DNA of 14,226 nucleotides from DATAMF01 sp036260665 (lineage in GTDB: Bacteria > Chloroflexota > Anaerolineae > Aggregatilineales > Aggregatilineaceae). The position numbers were made by a program, and so were the translations under genes. Under the pieces are notes generated by a model, which saw only the letters and a list, made by a program, of their open reading frames with translations, did not search any database and was not told the origin of the DNA. Location: contig DATAMF010000203.1 of the NCBI GenBank assembly GCA_036260665.1, positions 1-14,226 of the forward strand, given 5' to 3'. This document shows, in pieces, positions 13,695 through 14,226 of the stretch (positions within the stretch are counted from its first letter, which is position 1; every line of letters begins with the position of its first letter).

Positions 13695-14135
13695 AAGCAG
13701 TCCAAAACGAAGAGACTTTTTCGTCTGCATCGTCCACCGCTTGAGGACACGTTAGGAGCCGACGAGAATCGGCCCGGCTTCGCTGGAAAAGTCTCGATGA
13801 GCGAGGCCAACTGGGGCTGAAGACGCATAGGCGGAGCCTCGTTCCTTGCCCATGTTGCGCGCCTTTCTCTTCTGGGCGGGTCGAGTCTCTCGTAGTTTAC
13901 ATCACTTTTTTGCCCAAGAGGTCTTAAAGTCAAACATACCCGTGTCGGACCAGGACAAGAACGTATTGGAGGCATGTAGTCCAAAGAACTAGTGAATTAT
14001 TTATGACAAGAATTACATATCCGCTTGGCTAGGAAAGCGAGAACTGGAATCCATTATGCGAATTCAATTCTTGAGCAGGGTAGTGAAACTGAAGAAAATT
14101 AAGTTTACCATGTGAAACAGCGTTATTTTGAGATG
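13695..14135. other. Gene-free region between the two head-to-head paralogues
   Basis: No credible gene. An open frame on the minus strand (13664-13984) overlaps the promoter of the 13258 gene and copy B of the dispersed element, and looks fortuitous. The right part (about 13985-14135) is AT-rich, with no hairpin or coding signal that I can see. Confidence 0.5.
13783..13829. repeat. Degenerate copy B of a dispersed intergenic element
   Basis: CTGGAAAAGTCTC, GCGAGGC, AAC and CTGAAG occur in the same order as in 12478-12522. This copy continues into GCATAGGCGGAGCCTC, which has no counterpart in copy A. Confidence 0.45.
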
Positions 14136-14141
14136 TATACT
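14136..14141 (+). promoter_or_regulatory. Possible -10 box of the right-edge gene
   Basis: TATACT matches the -10 consensus at five of six positions and lies 28 nt before the ATG at 14170. No clear -35 is seen. Confidence 0.35.
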
Positions 14142-14164
14142 CGATTTTATGGGATTTCTTGGAG

Positions 14165-14226
14165 ACATTATGGATGAGGAACATTTCGATTGGCAGGGGA
14201 TTAGTCAGCTTAACTTCTTCCTTAAC
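14165..14226 (+). repeat. Right arm of a 62-bp perfect inverted repeat
   Basis: Identical to the minus strand of 13582-13643. Just outside the identity, the two copies still resemble each other (11 of 14 bases, after a 4-nt gap), then diverge fully. Confidence 0.93.
14170..14226 (+). CDS. 5' end of a paralogue of the 13258 gene, cut by the window
   Basis: ATG at 14170 with GGAG (14161-14164) 5 nt upstream. All 19 visible codons (MDEEHFDWQGISQLNFFLN) are the same as the start of the minus-strand gene, at both DNA and protein level. The rest lies past the window's right edge, so it is unknown whether the gene is complete. Function unknown. Confidence 0.75.
   Translation, partial: MDEEHFDWQGISQLNFFLN

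Noticed and set aside
13664..13984. Minus-strand frame of about 106 codons
   Set aside because: It overlaps the promoter of the real minus-strand gene and the dispersed element copy B. The peptide is Arg/Pro/Ser-rich and looks like translated repeat DNA.

Overview
The window looks like a chromosomal segment of a Chloroflexota bacterium, probably an Anaerolineae-type lineage. The best clue is a short N-terminal TPR-like domain with the phrase AWLWLAS and RINPAN, seen twice (5206 and 6736), followed by a proline-rich linker and one membrane span. That layout is typical of Chloroflexota proteins. GC content is moderate, with strong AGGAGG-type ribosome binding sites. Nearly all genes lie on the + strand. 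No rRNA, tRNA, transposase, integrase or CRISPR array was recognised.

Layout. (1) 62-1957: two exported proteins, a beta-rich secreted protein and a WD40 protein with a signal peptide, each followed by the same 39-bp terminator sequence. (2) 2104-3418: an FHA-TIR fusion followed by a small stand-alone TIR protein. Both keep the glutamate at the position of the TIR NADase catalytic residue. (3) 3419-3894: about 480 bp without a gene, made of C-rich and G-rich palindromic repeat debris. (4) 3947-5079: a compact three-gene unit with a four-repeat beta-flower-like protein, a YbaK/EbsC aminoacyl-tRNA deacylase and a zinc-ribbon protein, closed by a hairpin terminator. (5) 5206-9396: a four-gene cluster with two paralogous TPR/proline-rich/membrane proteins (the first broken by two one-base homopolymer insertions), a protein with a helical WXG100-like N-terminus and an HExxH zincin C-terminus, and a small partner protein. 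(6) 9467-12377: an ATP-type 6-phosphofructokinase, a small protein of unknown function, and a PPi-type phosphofructokinase. (7) 12580-14226: an AT-richer accessory end with a HEAT-like protein and an unknown minus-strand gene whose first codons are repeated head-to-head at the window's right edge.

How it may work. The most unusual part is 5206-9396. A metallopeptidase-like protein with an ESX-like helical head sits 12 nt after a membrane protein gene and just before a small protein that may share a DcrB/PsbP-like fold with the membrane proteins' outer domains. I read it as a possible secreted-effector cassette (anchors, effector, chaperone or immunity partner). That is inference from motifs and spacing, not demonstrated. 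The phosphofructokinase pair implies a cell able to drive the fructose-6-phosphate step with either ATP or pyrophosphate.
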